A DNA stretch of 64,000 nt from Oscillospiraceae bacterium (GCA_020054675.1 JAIHAL010000003.1:281135-345134), one strand, 5' to 3'. Positions 44,414-54,045 are shown, counted from the stretch's first letter. Made by a program: numbers and translations. The notes: generated by a model not told the origin, from the letters alone.

Positions 44414-44776
44414 TTAGTATGCAATAACTATTGCCGTGGCAAGGTTTTTTGAATGGCTTATGCTTACTTTCAAGTTGTTGCCGTTAATTTTAGCACTTAA
44501 AATTTTTTTTGCCCTGCCGGTTACGCTGATATAGGGCGTTCCCATATAATCCCTTAAAACCGAAACCTCGTTCAAGGAAAAACCTCTTATTCCTGTGCCC
44601 ATAGCCTTTGCAAAAGCCTCTTTGGCACAGAAATTTCCGGCAATGATTGCGGGGTTGAAAGATTTCTCCATAAAAAATTTGAGCTCGGAGGGTGAAAAAA
44701 CCCTTGAAAGAAACCGCGGTTTTTTAATGCTTTTTTCAATTCTGTCAATTTCTATTATATCTATTCCGACATTCAT
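44414..44776 (-). CDS. acpS: Holo-[acyl-carrier-protein] synthase
   Basis: 120 residues, normal for the family. The magnesium and CoA-binding residues are in GIDIIEIDRI (D6) and FCAKEAFAKAMGTGI (K52, E53). It transfers phosphopantetheine from CoA to acyl carrier protein. The ATG at 44776 has GGGGAG eight bases ahead; the upstream in-frame TTG at 44782 is too close to that site. Confidence 0.94.
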   Translation of the reverse strand: MNVGIDIIEIDRIEKSIKKPRFLSRVFSPSELKFFMEKSFNPAIIAGNFCAKEAFAKAMGTGIRGFSLNEVSVLRDYMGTPYISVTGRAKKILSAKINGNNLKVSISHSKNLATAIVIAY

Positions 44777-44814
44777 TGCCAAGACTCCCCTTTATAATAA
44801 GCTTTATGCTGAAT

Positions 44815-45327
44815 TTATTGGTATATGTTTTGGTGGATGTTTCTTGGGAGATAAGGCTTTATTGCGCCGAGGACCTTTTCATTCGGAGAGAAAATAAGCC
44901 TTACATGCCCGTGTTTTGAATGATTGAATTCGGCGTAATAATTTTCGTTTGCAATTCCGGAAGAAGCCATTATTGTAGTTCCGTCAAATGAAGCGGGAGC
45001 CTCATTTGCTGGCCCGAATTTTTCAAACGATGAGGCCTTTGCGGTAATAAGCCTTTTCCTGCGCCTTTTTGCAAAAATTTTATCAATATCTATTTCACCA
45101 TTGGTGACAATGTACTCATATTCGATATTGAATCCGGTTATAAGATAAAATGCCCCATATATGCATCCAGCGGCAAGCAGCATTCCAATCATTCCAAGTC
45201 CGAACATTCCGGAAACTATCATTAGAGCAATGGAAAGCACCGCTGCAAGAAGTCCTATTCCTATTTTAAGCAAAATATCCTTTGCGGTAGATTGTTTTGC
45301 CACTATTTGTTCGATAAAAATATCCAT
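44815..45327 (-). CDS. DUF6106-like small membrane protein
   Basis: 170 residues. Two hydrophobic helices (about 20-42 and 44-65) near the N-terminus and a soluble C-terminal domain (70-170) with a basic patch KRRRKRLIT. It resembles DUF6106 proteins, unknown in function, found in Oscillospiraceae. It precedes acpS on the same strand by 38 bases, so it probably leads that transcript. GGAGG precedes the ATG. Confidence 0.7.
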   Translation of the reverse strand: MDIFIEQIVAKQSTAKDILLKIGIGLLAAVLSIALMIVSGMFGLGMIGMLLAAGCIYGAFYLITGFNIEYEYIVTNGEIDIDKIFAKRRRKRLITAKASSFEKFGPANEAPASFDGTTIMASSGIANENYYAEFNHSKHGHVRLIFSPNEKVLGAIKPYLPRNIHQNIYQ

Positions 45328-45375
45328 TTTTACCTCCGAAGTAAAAAGTATTTATAATATCCTTATATTGCGAAT

Positions 45376-45404
45376 ATTATATCACATTTTTTTCATAATT
45401 ACAA
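45376..45404 (-). promoter_or_regulatory. Promoter for the DUF6106-like gene and acpS
   Basis: Minus strand TTGTAA (45404-45399), 17 bases, TATAAT (45381-45376), 49 bases before the start. Confidence 0.72.
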
Positions 45405-45536
45405 GGGCTGCATAGAATTAAAAAGTGAAATTTGCAGTAAAGATTTTATAAAATCCATTGTTGATTTATTTTAAAAATGATTTAATATGACTGCATAAAT
45501 TTATTTAAAAATTACAAATGGCATTTAAAAAATCTA

Positions 45537-45564
45537 TTGACTTAAAGTTGTTTGTATTTATAAT
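45537..45564 (+). promoter_or_regulatory. Promoter of the exported hydrolase gene
   Basis: TTGACT (45537-45542), 16 bases, TATAAT (45559-45564). It places the transcript start near 45571 and so excludes an in-frame start at 45518. The rest of 45405-45536 is AT-rich with no gene seen. Confidence 0.65.
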
Positions 45565-45667
45565 TTATTTTGATTGTTATAACATTATCATGGTATTGTA
45601 TATTGTTCATGGTAAATTTTTTGTTATTTTTGATGGCGCTAAGAAATTTAAAATTGGAGATGAATAT

Positions 45668-46651
45668 ATGAAAATAAAAAAAATAATGGCGTATGTATTG
45701 TTATCAACCATGATATTTGCATTGCCGGCTTGCAGCAACAAAGAAAATACGAGTAACGCAACTTCAACAAAAACAACAGAATCGGAAACGACGCAATTAT
45801 CTGAAGAATCTAAAGAATCTTCTCAAACAGAATCTGCTAAAGCAGAATCAGAAACAGAGCAAAAAAATACGCAAGGAAAGGAAACTGATGGTAAATATAT
45901 TATGAAAGAACTTAGCTTTAAACGTGATGATTTTAATATTTACGGACAGATTTATCTGCCGGGAGATGGAACCGGCACATATCCAACCGTTATTATTGGG
46001 CATGAATTTGGCGCAAACCATAACAGCGTTGCTAAATATGCGGAAATGTTTTCAAAATCCGGTATTGCCGCATACATATTTGATTTTTACGGCGGAGGCA
46101 ATTCAATTAAAAGCGACGGAACCATGCTTGATATGTCCGTATTTACGGAAGTTGATGATATGAACGCTATATTGGACCGGATAAAAGAACAGGATTTTGC
46201 AGACCAGAAAAATATATTTTTAATGGGGGCCAGTCAAGGAGGATTGGTTGCGGCAATAACGGCATCGGAACGTGGTACGGAAATCGGCGGGCTGGTTATG
46301 TTTTATCCGGCATTGTCAATTCCCGATGATGGGAGAGCGCGATTCAAAAGCATTGATGAGATACCGGATAAAGTTTCCGCGCTTGGTGTTACTATAAGTA
46401 AAAAGTATTATGAAGATATTTTTAATCTTGACGTTTATAATACAATTAACAAGTACACCGGTGATGTGCTGATTGTTCATGGGGACAGCGATGGCCTTGT
46501 GCCTGTTTCTTTTTCTGAACGGGCTGTGGAAGTTTATTCGTCCGCAAAACTTATAAAGATTCCCAAAGCCAACCATGGTTTCAACGGAGAAGATGCAAAG
46601 CAGGCCGGACAGGAAGCAATTAAATTTATTACTGACCATTTAAAAAAATAA
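45668..46651 (+). CDS. Secreted alpha/beta-hydrolase lipoprotein
   Basis: 327 residues. Lipobox ALPAC with Cys22, a Ser/Thr/Glu/Gln-rich linker (25-75), then an alpha/beta-hydrolase domain resembling dienelactone hydrolases and esterases: nucleophile S189 in GASQGG, D275 in HGDSDGLVP, H303 in KANHGFNG; oxyanion region GHEFGAN. It probably hydrolyses an ester at the cell surface, such as an acyl group on plant polysaccharide, but the substrate is unknown. ATG at 45668 follows TTGGAGATG. Its codon use and AT content look a little richer in A/T than those of neighbouring core genes. Confidence 0.87.
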   Translation: MKIKKIMAYVLLSTMIFALPACSNKENTSNATSTKTTESETTQLSEESKESSQTESAKAESETEQKNTQGKETDGKYIMKELSFKRDDFNIYGQIYLPGDGTGTYPTVIIGHEFGANHNSVAKYAEMFSKSGIAAYIFDFYGGGNSIKSDGTMLDMSVFTEVDDMNAILDRIKEQDFADQKNIFLMGASQGGLVAAITASERGTEIGGLVMFYPALSIPDDGRARFKSIDEIPDKVSALGVTISKKYYEDIFNLDVYNTINKYTGDVLIVHGDSDGLVPVSFSERAVEVYSSAKLIKIPKANHGFNGEDAKQAGQEAIKFITDHLKK

Positions 46652-46660
46652 TTTTAAATA

Positions 46661-46710
46661 ATAAACCCCCTTAACAGTTTATATTAACCGTTAAGAGGGT
46701 GTTTATTATA
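46661..46710. terminator. Terminator between hydrolase and YeiH genes
   Basis: AACCCCCTTAAC and GTTAAGAGGGTG arms with imperfect pairing, convergent genes on both sides. Confidence 0.55.
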
Positions 46711-46726
46711 AGCAGGATATCAGCTG

Positions 46727-47725
46727 TTAAAACAAAAAAATAGTGAAATAAGAAAATATTGATAAGGCAATTGATGCAATGAACATTGACAAAAGCGGAC
46801 GCAATGCGCGAGTGCGCAAATGGGAAAGATGCACGTTAAGACCTAATCCAACCATGCCGGACGCTAAAAGGAATGGCCCTATAACATTTGAAAAAGTGGT
46901 AATAATGCTTTTGGGGATATTGCAGTAAGTTCCTATAATGCTTGCAATAAGGAATCCAATTAAAAACCATGGAAATGGTGCGGATTTTTTTGCTGCTCCA
47001 TCTTTATTTTTGCGGCGCATAATAAAGGAAAGGATAAAGCTTAAAGGAATCAATAAAAATACGCGCCCTAATTTTGCAAGCAATGCTATAACCAATGCGT
47101 CAGAACCTACGGGAGAAGCTGCTGCAGCTACATGGGCAATTTCATGAAGACTGATTCCGCTCCAAATGCCAAACATAGCATCGCTCATGGGAAGAAATGG
47201 TCTGATAAGAGTATAGGCAACCGTAAAGACGGTTCCGACCAAAGCAATTATACCGGCGCCAATAGCCGTATCTTCATCATCGGCTTCTACAATCGGAGAA
47301 ACTGCTGCGATTGCAGCGGCGCCGCAGACACCGGTTCCAACTCCTAAAAGCAAAGATAATTTTTTTTCTGCTTTAAAAAATTTGGCAAATAATAACGTTA
47401 GAGATATGGCGAGGATAATCGATAAAGCATCATGTACCAAAAGAAGGCCGCCCTCTTTTAGAACAACATCTATGTTTAATTTAAAGCCGTAAAGAATGAT
47501 TGCAAAACGCAGGATTTTATATCCGGAGAATTGAATTCCGGTTCGCAGTTTTTCCGGATATCCGGCAACGTTGCGGTATATTACCGCAATGATAATTGCT
47601 GTAAGCATGGCGCCGATATTGCTTAAAACCGGAAGTTTTGCAGCCATTGTTCCGATTGCCGCAATTCCAAAGGTAAAAATTATCCCTAAATAAAACCAAG
47701 GATTTTTCCATTTTTCTTTTGCCAT
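46727..47725 (-). CDS. YeiH/UPF0324 family putative anion exporter
   Basis: 332 residues, about ten membrane helices. The core motifs GFKLNIDVVLKEGG, GVGTGVCGAAAIAAVSPIV, GISLHEIAHVAAAA and MVGLGLNVHLSHLR are those of the YeiH/PSE family, proposed sulfate or related anion exporters. A LysR gene is divergently placed, the same pairing as in E. coli yeiE-yeiH. Specific substrate cannot be told. The ATG follows GAAAGGA. Confidence 0.9.
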   Translation of the reverse strand: MAKEKWKNPWFYLGIIFTFGIAAIGTMAAKLPVLSNIGAMLTAIIIAVIYRNVAGYPEKLRTGIQFSGYKILRFAIILYGFKLNIDVVLKEGGLLLVHDALSIILAISLTLLFAKFFKAEKKLSLLLGVGTGVCGAAAIAAVSPIVEADDEDTAIGAGIIALVGTVFTVAYTLIRPFLPMSDAMFGIWSGISLHEIAHVAAAASPVGSDALVIALLAKLGRVFLLIPLSFILSFIMRRKNKDGAAKKSAPFPWFLIGFLIASIIGTYCNIPKSIITTFSNVIGPFLLASGMVGLGLNVHLSHLRTRALRPLLSMFIASIALSIFSYFTIFLF

Positions 47726-47801
47726 AACATTTGTTTCCTTTCAAATATTTTTTGTATGGATAAATAAAGATTTCAATTTACTAAAATCATTCACCTTCCC
47801 G

Positions 47802-47830
47802 TTGTGTTTTTGCTAAGATAATGATATAAT
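47802..47830 (+). promoter_or_regulatory. Promoter of the LysR gene
   Basis: TTGTGT (47802-47807), 17 bases, TATAAT (47825-47830). A palindromic ATTATT...AATAAT stretch follows at about 47859-47875 and may be part of a LysR site. Confidence 0.5.
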
Positions 47831-47910
47831 AACATCTGACAAAGTATATGTAAAATATTATTATTCTAATAATATCGATAATAAATAACTAATATATAAA
47901 GGGATGTTAT

Positions 47911-48804
47911 ATGACTTTACGTGACCTTGAAATCTTTTGTGCGGTATGTGATGCAAATAATATGACGACAGCTGCCGAAAAATTGTATATTTCTCAATCG
48001 TCTATCAGCCAAGTTATTTCCAATATTGAAAAGGAATTTGGAGTAAAATTGTTTGAGCGATATTCAAAAAAGCTCTATATAACTGAATCCGGACGTATTT
48101 TGCAGGATTATGCAAAACATGTTTTGCTTTCTTTTAATGAAATGCAGGATAAATTGCGGGGCTACGGTATTATTAAAGTTATTCATGTTGGAGCAAGCGT
48201 AACTATCGGTACACAATTATTGCCTGAAATAACAAAGATTTTTTCAGAAATTCAACCTGATGTAAAAATTCAGGCATTTGTAGGAAATACCAGTATTGTG
48301 GAAGAAAAGATTTTAAAAAATGATCTTGATTTAGCGCTGATAGAAGGTAATGTTTATAGTCCGCATATAATATCTAAACCGTTTCTTGATGATGAGCTTG
48401 TACTGGTTTGCGGAAGGGCAAATCCGCTTTATAATAAAAACAGTATTGGAAAAGAAGAATTGTCAAATTTGCCATATATTGTTAGAGAAAATGGCAGCGG
48501 CACACGTGAATTGTTTGATAGGGTTATGAATGCAAACGAAATAACTTGGGAACCAGTTTGGGTCTGCAATAATACTGAGGGAATTAAAAATGCTGTAATT
48601 GCTGGAATAGGTGTTACCGTTATTTCAAGGTTATTGATAAAAAAAGAACTGCAAAATGGAGAGCTTCATGTTATAAATATTGAAGATATTGATTTTAAAA
48701 GAAAATTTAAAATGATATATCATCGCAATAAATATATTTCCGAACCAATTCGGAAATTGATGGAATTGGTTTTTGCAAATTATGCGGCAATAACTGAAAA
48801 ATAA
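47911..48804 (+). CDS. LysR-family transcriptional regulator
   Basis: 297 residues. N-terminal winged helix (1-60, LRDLEIFCAVCDANNMTTAAEKLYISQSSISQVISNIEKEFGVKLFER) and a type 2 periplasmic-binding effector domain (about 90-295). It is divergently oriented to the YeiH gene, so it likely activates it on sensing an anion or a sulfur/cysteine-related signal. It resembles YeiE/CysL-type regulators. Ribosome site AAAGGGATG is close. Confidence 0.92.
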   Translation: MTLRDLEIFCAVCDANNMTTAAEKLYISQSSISQVISNIEKEFGVKLFERYSKKLYITESGRILQDYAKHVLLSFNEMQDKLRGYGIIKVIHVGASVTIGTQLLPEITKIFSEIQPDVKIQAFVGNTSIVEEKILKNDLDLALIEGNVYSPHIISKPFLDDELVLVCGRANPLYNKNSIGKEELSNLPYIVRENGSGTRELFDRVMNANEITWEPVWVCNNTEGIKNAVIAGIGVTVISRLLIKKELQNGELHVINIEDIDFKRKFKMIYHRNKYISEPIRKLMELVFANYAAITEK

Positions 48805-48844
48805 TATTTGTCAATTTTTTGAATAAACTTATTTTCAATCCCCC

Positions 48845-48873
48845 TTGCAAATTTTTTAATTATTATATATAAT
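48845..48873 (+). promoter_or_regulatory. Promoter of the pheST T-box transcript
   Basis: TTGCAA (48845-48850), 17 bases, TATAAT (48868-48873). Confidence 0.75.
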
Positions 48874-48879
48874 AGAAAA

Positions 48880-49130
48880 GTATAAACGCAATGACTGAGA
48901 GAGTAGCCGGCAAGTAGCTTTTAAGAGAGAGGAGGCCGGCGGCTGTAAGCCTCCTTAAAGCAAAAGCCTGTGCGAAGTTCGCTCACGAGCGGCCTTGCCG
49001 AAATAACAGTAAGCGGGGACGCATTGCCGGCGTTAGCGGCAGGGGAGTGTCGGCTCTTTATAAAGGGTGGTTTATAAGCAAGGATTATGCGCCTTGTCCC
49101 GTTTTCGGGGCAGGGCTTTTATTTTTGCGA
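48880..49130 (+). promoter_or_regulatory. T-box riboswitch leader of pheST (tRNA-Phe)
   Basis: About 250 bases with T-box marks: an AGAGAGAGG stretch in the stem I region, the specifier-like TTC at 48978-48980 in GAAGTTCGCTC, the CCGAAATAACAGTAAG element, and the GGGTGGTTT core at 49065-49073, in which TGGT can pair with an ACCA tRNA end. The terminator hairpin GCCTTGTCCC/GGGGCAGGGC (49091-49116) is followed by a T-run. Uncharged tRNA-Phe should favour antitermination. The usual TGGTACC is altered here to TGGTTTA. Confidence 0.85.
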
Positions 49131-49155
49131 TACTAAATGATAAAGGAGAATAAAA

Positions 49156-50178
49156 ATGTTAAAGGAAGCACTTGAAAAGATTGAAGCGCTTGCAAAATCT
49201 GAGCTTTCGCAGTGCGCGGATGAAAAGACCCTTGAAGATTTAAGGGTTAAGTTTTTGGGCAAAAAAGGAGAACTTACCGCAATACTTAAACAGATGGGCT
49301 CGCTTTCGGCAGAGGAGCGCCCTGTGATAGGACAGCTTGCCAACAAGGTGAGGGAGGATATTGAAAGCGCAATAACCATGCGCCGCCAGTCGCTTAAAGA
49401 GGAGCTTACGGCATTAAGGCTTAAAGCAGAAGCAATTGATGTAACTCTTCCCGGGAAAAAGCGCGAGGTGGGAAAACTTCATCCGCTTACACAGGTTCTT
49501 AACGAGCTTAAAGATATTTTTCTTGGAATGGGCTTTGATATAGTGGAAGGCCCTGAAATTGAAACCGACCATTACTGCTTTGAGGCGCTCAATATGCCTA
49601 AAACGCATCCGGCGCGCGATACTCAGGATACCTTTTACATCAATGAAAACGTTGTGTTGAGGACTCAGACATCCAGCGTGCAGATACGCACGATGGAGAA
49701 AACCAAGCCTCCGATAAGGATTATTTCCCCCGGCAGAGTTTACCGTTCGGATGCCGTGGATGCAACCCATTCGCCGCTTTTCCATCAGATTGAGGGCCTT
49801 GTCGTTGACAAGGGAATAACCATGGGCGATTTGAAAGGCACACTTGAAACCATAATGAAACGTCTTTACGGCGAGGACGCAAAAATAAGACTTCGTCCGC
49901 ACCATTTCCCGTATACGGAACCGTCCGCGGAAATAGACGTTATGTGCTTTAAGTGCCAGGGCAAGGGCTGCCCGCTCTGCAAGGGCGAGGGATATATTGA
50001 GCTTTTGGGCGCCGGAATGGTTCATCCGAAAGTGCTTGAAGGCTGCGGCATAGACCCGGAGGTTTACAGCGGATTTGCTTTTGGACTTGGACTTGAAAGA
50101 ATAGTTATGAGAAGATACGGAATCAGCGATATGAGATTGCTTTACGAAAATGACCTGAGATTCCTTGAACAGTTTTAA
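49156..50178 (+). CDS. pheS: Phenylalanyl-tRNA synthetase, alpha subunit
   Basis: 340 residues. N-terminal coiled-coil (about 1-85), then class II core with [61 protein letters not shown] and the C-terminal [18 protein letters not shown]. The [19 protein letters not shown] insert is normal in bacterial PheS. It forms an alpha2beta2 enzyme with PheT, 21 bases downstream. Controlled by the T-box leader. Confidence 0.97.
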   Translation: MLKEALEKIEALAKSELSQCADEKTLEDLRVKFLGKKGELTAILKQMGSLSAEERPVIGQLANKVREDIESAITMRRQSLKEELTALRLKAEAIDVTLPGKKREVGKLHPLTQVLNELKDIFLGMGFDIVEGPEIETDHYCFEALNMPKTHPARDTQDTFYINENVVLRTQTSSVQIRTMEKTKPPIRIISPGRVYRSDAVDATHSPLFHQIEGLVVDKGITMGDLKGTLETIMKRLYGEDAKIRLRPHHFPYTEPSAEIDVMCFKCQGKGCPLCKGEGYIELLGAGMVHPKVLEGCGIDPEVYSGFAFGLGLERIVMRRYGISDMRLLYENDLRFLEQF

Positions 50179-50199
50179 TTTTTGAAAGGATGTGGAAAT

Positions 50200-52593
50200 A
50201 TGAATTTATCAATGAAATGGCTTTCCGATTATGTTGATATAAATATGTCCGTGCATGATTTCTGCCACGGGATGACAATGTCCGGCTCAAAGGTTGAGGG
50301 CTATGAAACAGAGGGCGAGGAAATATCAAACGTTGTAGTGGGCAAAATACTTTCGGTTGAAAAGCATGAAAATTCCGACCATCTGCTTGTCTGCATGGTT
50401 GATGTGGGAAAGGATTCTCCCTTGCAGATTGTAACCGGCGCGCAAAACGTAAAGGCCGGGGATGTCGTTCCCGTTGCCCTTGACGGTTCAACACTGCCGG
50501 GCGGGGTAAAGATAAAGAAAGGCAAATTAAGGGGAGTTGAAAGCTGCGGAATGCTCTGCTCGCTTGGCGAGCTTGGGCTTACAACCCATGATTTCCCTTA
50601 CGCCGTATCGGATGGGATTTTTATATTGCAGGAAGACTGCAAAATCGGGCAGGATATTAAAAGCGCAATAGGCCTTGATGATACTTCCGTTGAATTTGAA
50701 ATAACCTCCAACAGGCCTGACTGTATGTCTGTTTTGGGGCTTGCAAGGGAGGCGCATGCCACCTTCAACATCCCATTAAATATAAAAGAACCCGAATTTA
50801 AAGGAAACAATGAGGATATTTCATCAATCCTTTCGGTTGAGATTGAAAATAAACAGCTTTGCCCGCGCTATATAGCCGGAATCGTAAAGAACGTCAAAAT
50901 AGGCCCGTCTCCACGTTGGATGAGGGAGCGTTTGAGGGCAAGCGGAGTTCGCCCGATAAACAATTTTGTTGATATTACAAACTATGTGATGCTTGAATAC
51001 GGCCACCCGATGCATGCGTTTGATTTAAGGTATGTAAAGGGCAATAAAATCGTTGTAAGAAACGCAAAGGACGGCGAGGGGATAACCACTCTTGACGGGA
51101 TTGAAAGAAAGCTTTCGCCGGAAATGCTTGTAATTGCCGATGCGGAAAAGCCGATTGCTGTTGCCGGAGTGATGGGAGGCGAATACAGCGGAATTATGGA
51201 TGATACTTCCGTTGTGGTTTTTGAATCAGCATGCTTTGATGGAGCTTCCGTGCGCCTTACAGCAAAAAAGCTCGGCATGAGAACTGATGCCTCCTCGCGC
51301 TTTGAAAAGGGGCTTAATCCGCAAAACGCCCTTCCTGCAATAAAAAGGGCGCTTGAGCTTGTCCAAATGCTTGGCGCGGGGGAAGTTTCCGGAACCCTTA
51401 TAGACAGGGATTTTTCTGATAAGACCGAAAAGGGCGTTGAATTTGACCCGCAGTGGATAAATTCTTTCCTTGGCACAAATATATCTGCCGAAGAAATGAA
51501 AGAATACCTTTCAAGGCTTGGATTCAAGGTTGAAAACGGTTTTGCCTATGCTCCGCCGTTCAGGGTTGATATAGAATGCAAGGCGGATATTGCCGAAGAA
51601 GTAGCAAGGATTTACGGTTATAATAATATTCCTTCAACGCTTGTAAGGGGAGAGGCAAAAGCAGGGCTCACCCCAAAGCAAAAGTATGCAAGAAAGCTTG
51701 AAAATACCATGCTTTCGCTTGGATTTAATGAAATAACGACATATTCGTTCATATCGCCAAAGTATTTTGATAAAATCCTTTTGCCTAAGGACAGCAAATT
51801 AAGAAATACAGTTACGATAACAAATCCATTGGGCGAGGATACAAGCGTTATGAGGACAACTGTGCTGCCGTCTATGTGCGAGGTGCTTTCGCGCAATTAC
51901 AGCAGCCGCAACCTTTCCGCAAAGCTTTATGAAATAGGGAATGAATACATCCCTGCCGAGAGAATGGAGCTTCCGTTTGAGCCTGCACGCCTTTGCATTG
52001 GAATGTATGGGGACGGAATTGATTTCTATGACATAAAGGGAGCGGTTGAGGAAATACTTGAAGAAATGGGAGTTTGTGACTATGAGGTTTCCGCTTGCGC
52101 CGAGGGATGCGCATTTGATGAATTTCATGCTTTCCACCCCGGCAGGAGGGCTGTAATTTCTAAAAATGGGATTGCTATTGGAATAATGGGCGAGCTTCAT
52201 CCCGAAGTGCTTGAAAATTATGATATAGGAACAAGGGCTTATGCCGCAAAGCTCAATATTCCGGAGATGATGGAACTTTCAAACCTTGAAAAAGTATACA
52301 GGCCGCTTCCGAAATATCCGGCTGTGACAAGGGATTTGTCCGTTGTATGCGACGACAGCATTCCGGTTGCGGAGCTTGAAAAGGCAATAAAATCGGCGGC
52401 AGGGAAAATACTTGAAAAGGTTTCACTTTTTGATGTTTATAAAGGCAAGCAAATTGCTGACGGCAAAAAGAGCGTTTCGTATTCGATAGTTTTGCGTTCG
52501 CATGAGGGGACTCTTACCGATGAGCAGGCTGACAGCGCGCTTAAAAAGATTTTAAAGGCGCTTGAAGCTTTGGGCGCAGAGCTTAGGGAATAA
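50200..52593 (+). CDS. pheT: Phenylalanyl-tRNA synthetase, beta subunit
   Basis: 797 residues. tRNA-binding (EMAP-like) domain at about 40-155, B3/B4 editing domain (about 210-385), B5 (about 400-475), core domain, and C-terminal anticodon-binding FDX-ACB (about 705-795). Starts at ATG 50200 with AAAGGATGTGG ahead; the upstream in-frame TTG at 50182 overlaps that site. Completes the pheST operon. Confidence 0.97.
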   Translation: MNLSMKWLSDYVDINMSVHDFCHGMTMSGSKVEGYETEGEEISNVVVGKILSVEKHENSDHLLVCMVDVGKDSPLQIVTGAQNVKAGDVVPVALDGSTLPGGVKIKKGKLRGVESCGMLCSLGELGLTTHDFPYAVSDGIFILQEDCKIGQDIKSAIGLDDTSVEFEITSNRPDCMSVLGLAREAHATFNIPLNIKEPEFKGNNEDISSILSVEIENKQLCPRYIAGIVKNVKIGPSPRWMRERLRASGVRPINNFVDITNYVMLEYGHPMHAFDLRYVKGNKIVVRNAKDGEGITTLDGIERKLSPEMLVIADAEKPIAVAGVMGGEYSGIMDDTSVVVFESACFDGASVRLTAKKLGMRTDASSRFEKGLNPQNALPAIKRALELVQMLGAGEVSGTLIDRDFSDKTEKGVEFDPQWINSFLGTNISAEEMKEYLSRLGFKVENGFAYAPPFRVDIECKADIAEEVARIYGYNNIPSTLVRGEAKAGLTPKQKYARKLENTMLSLGFNEITTYSFISPKYFDKILLPKDSKLRNTVTITNPLGEDTSVMRTTVLPSMCEVLSRNYSSRNLSAKLYEIGNEYIPAERMELPFEPARLCIGMYGDGIDFYDIKGAVEEILEEMGVCDYEVSACAEGCAFDEFHAFHPGRRAVISKNGIAIGIMGELHPEVLENYDIGTRAYAAKLNIPEMMELSNLEKVYRPLPKYPAVTRDLSVVCDDSIPVAELEKAIKSAAGKILEKVSLFDVYKGKQIADGKKSVSYSIVLRSHEGTLTDEQADSALKKILKALEALGAELRE

Positions 52594-52610
52594 AATTTTC
52601 TTAACTATAC

Positions 52611-52639
52611 TTGCTAAACTTTGAGAAACGGTATATAAT
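52611..52639 (+). promoter_or_regulatory. Promoter of ireB
   Basis: TTGCTA (52611-52616), 17 bases, TATAAT (52634-52639), 32 bases before the start. Confidence 0.7.
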
Positions 52640-52671
52640 AAAGTCAGAATACATTATGAGGAGGGTTAGGA

Positions 52672-52917
52672 ATGAATGAGCAGACAATGACATTTTCGGT
52701 GCATGAAGATAAGGAAAAGGAACTTAAAAAAACGCTTACCGCAGTTTACGATGCTTTGCGTGAAAAGGGATATAATCCAATCAATCAGATAGTCGGCTAT
52801 ATTCTTTCTGAGGACCCGACATATATCACCACCTACAACAACGCAAGGAGCTTGATAAGGCATATTGACAGGGACGAGCTTTTGCAGGTTCTTGTAAAAT
52901 CCTATCTCAACGACTAA
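52672..52917 (+). CDS. ireB: IreB regulatory phosphoprotein (UPF0297)
   Basis: 81 residues, the usual length. The whole sequence ([75 protein letters not shown]) matches the IreB family, substrate of the PASTA kinase IreK in Enterococcus. It normally leads an ireB-yrrK-DUF1292 operon, but here a terminator follows at once and the partners are missing. Confidence 0.95.
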   Translation: MNEQTMTFSVHEDKEKELKKTLTAVYDALREKGYNPINQIVGYILSEDPTYITTYNNARSLIRHIDRDELLQVLVKSYLND

Positions 52918-52935
52918 AAAAGTCAAAATAAAAAA

Positions 52936-52968
52936 AGAGCTGCCGTTTTAAGCGGCAGCTCTAAATTT
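52936..52968. terminator. Terminator between ireB and transaldolase-like gene
   Basis: AGAGCTGCCG and CGGCAGCTCT arms around a 7-base loop. Confidence 0.85.
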
Positions 52969-52977
52969 TTACCCTTA

Positions 52978-53625
52978 TTACTTCTTGGGAACGCTTTCCC
53001 AGTCTTTAAGGAAACGTTCAATTCCGGCATCTGTAAGCGGATGCTTAATCATCTGCATAAGCACGGAGTAAGGAATTGTTGCAATGTCACAGCCAAGCCT
53101 TGCACAGGTTGTAACGTGGATAGGATTTCTGATTGAAGCGGCAATGATTTCGGTCTGGATGTTCTGAACCCTGAAAATATCAACGATTTCCGAAATGAGG
53201 TTCATGCCCTCCATTCCGATATCGTCAAGCCTGCCAAGGAACGGGCTTACATAGGTTGCGCCTGCGCGTGCAGCCATAAGAGCCTGTGCGGCGGAGAAAA
53301 TCAAGGTTACGTTTGTCTTTATTCCCATTTCGGTAAGACGCTTTGTTGCTTTAAGGCCTTCGGCGCACATGGGGATTTTAATTACAATATTCTTGTGGAT
53401 TTTTGAGAGGGGAATGGCCTCTTCAACCATCTTGTCCGCTTGAAGGGAAATAACCTCCGCGGAAATAGGCCCGTCCACTATGCTTGTAATTTCCTTTACG
53501 ACTTCCTCAAAATCCCTGCCTTCCTTTGCGATAAGGCTTGGATTTGTAGTAACGCCGCAGATTACCCCCAAATCGTTTGCTTCCTTAATTTCCTTTACGT
53601 TGGCGGTGTCAATGAAAAACTTCAT
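52978..53625 (-). CDS. Transaldolase-like fructose-6-phosphate aldolase (TAL subfamily 3)
   Basis: 215 residues, the short form. The Schiff-base lysine is K83 in [22 protein letters not shown] and [32 protein letters not shown] are family phrases. It moves a dihydroxyacetone unit (transaldolase) or splits fructose-6-phosphate (FSA); the two activities cannot be separated by eye. AAAGGAG precedes the ATG. Single gene. Confidence 0.93.
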   Translation of the reverse strand: MKFFIDTANVKEIKEANDLGVICGVTTNPSLIAKEGRDFEEVVKEITSIVDGPISAEVISLQADKMVEEAIPLSKIHKNIVIKIPMCAEGLKATKRLTEMGIKTNVTLIFSAAQALMAARAGATYVSPFLGRLDDIGMEGMNLISEIVDIFRVQNIQTEIIAASIRNPIHVTTCARLGCDIATIPYSVLMQMIKHPLTDAGIERFLKDWESVPKK

Positions 53626-53718
53626 TTTATATCTCCTTTTTAATTATGGATTTATAACTTCTTCCAACTAAATATAGTACTATTTTAAGCGTTTTTTGTC
53701 AATGGGAAAAAAGAATTT

Positions 53719-53961
53719 TTACTCAATTACCGTATATTGCTCAGCGGCGCTTTCTTTTGTGGCGTGTTCGGAAACCGAAAGCACCTTGACTTTAAGCGGC
53801 TTTGTCCCCATGTTTATTTCTATTATGTCGCCCGTTTTCACTTCGTATGAAGCGCGGGCAATTTTTCCGTTTACTGCTATTTTACCCGCATCGCAAGCTT
53901 CGTTTGCAACTGTGCGCCGCTTGATAAGACGGGTTGTTTTCAGGTATTTGTCAAGCCTCAT
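53719..53961 (-). CDS. rqcP: S4-domain RNA-binding protein, RqcP/HslR type
   Basis: 80 residues. An S4 RNA-binding domain (about 1-60: MRLDKYLKTTRLIKRRTVANEACDAGKIAVNGKIARASYEVKTGDII) and a short tail. In Bacillus the YabO/RqcP homologue works in ribosome-associated quality control and lies directly after mazG; here hup intervenes. GGAGAGG precedes the ATG. Confidence 0.9.
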   Translation of the reverse strand: MRLDKYLKTTRLIKRRTVANEACDAGKIAVNGKIARASYEVKTGDIIEINMGTKPLKVKVLSVSEHATKESAAEQYTVIE

Positions 53962-53983
53962 AAAACCTCTCCATAAAATAATA

Positions 53984-54004
53984 GGGTGGAGAATATCTCC
54001 ACCC
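53984..54004 (-). terminator. Hairpin between hup and rqcP
   Basis: Perfect 9-base arms GGGTGGAGA/TCTCCACCC around ATA; on the minus strand it is followed by a weak T-rich tract, so it may partly terminate the hup transcript or stabilise it. Confidence 0.5.
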
Positions 54005-54045
54005 GTAAAATTCCAAAGAAAATCATTTATTATGCCGCAAAAGAT

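Noticed and set aside
45518..45667. N-terminal 50-codon extension of the exported hydrolase
   Set aside because: A promoter at 45537-45564 places transcription start within it, there is no ribosome site, and the lipoprotein signal begins at 45668.
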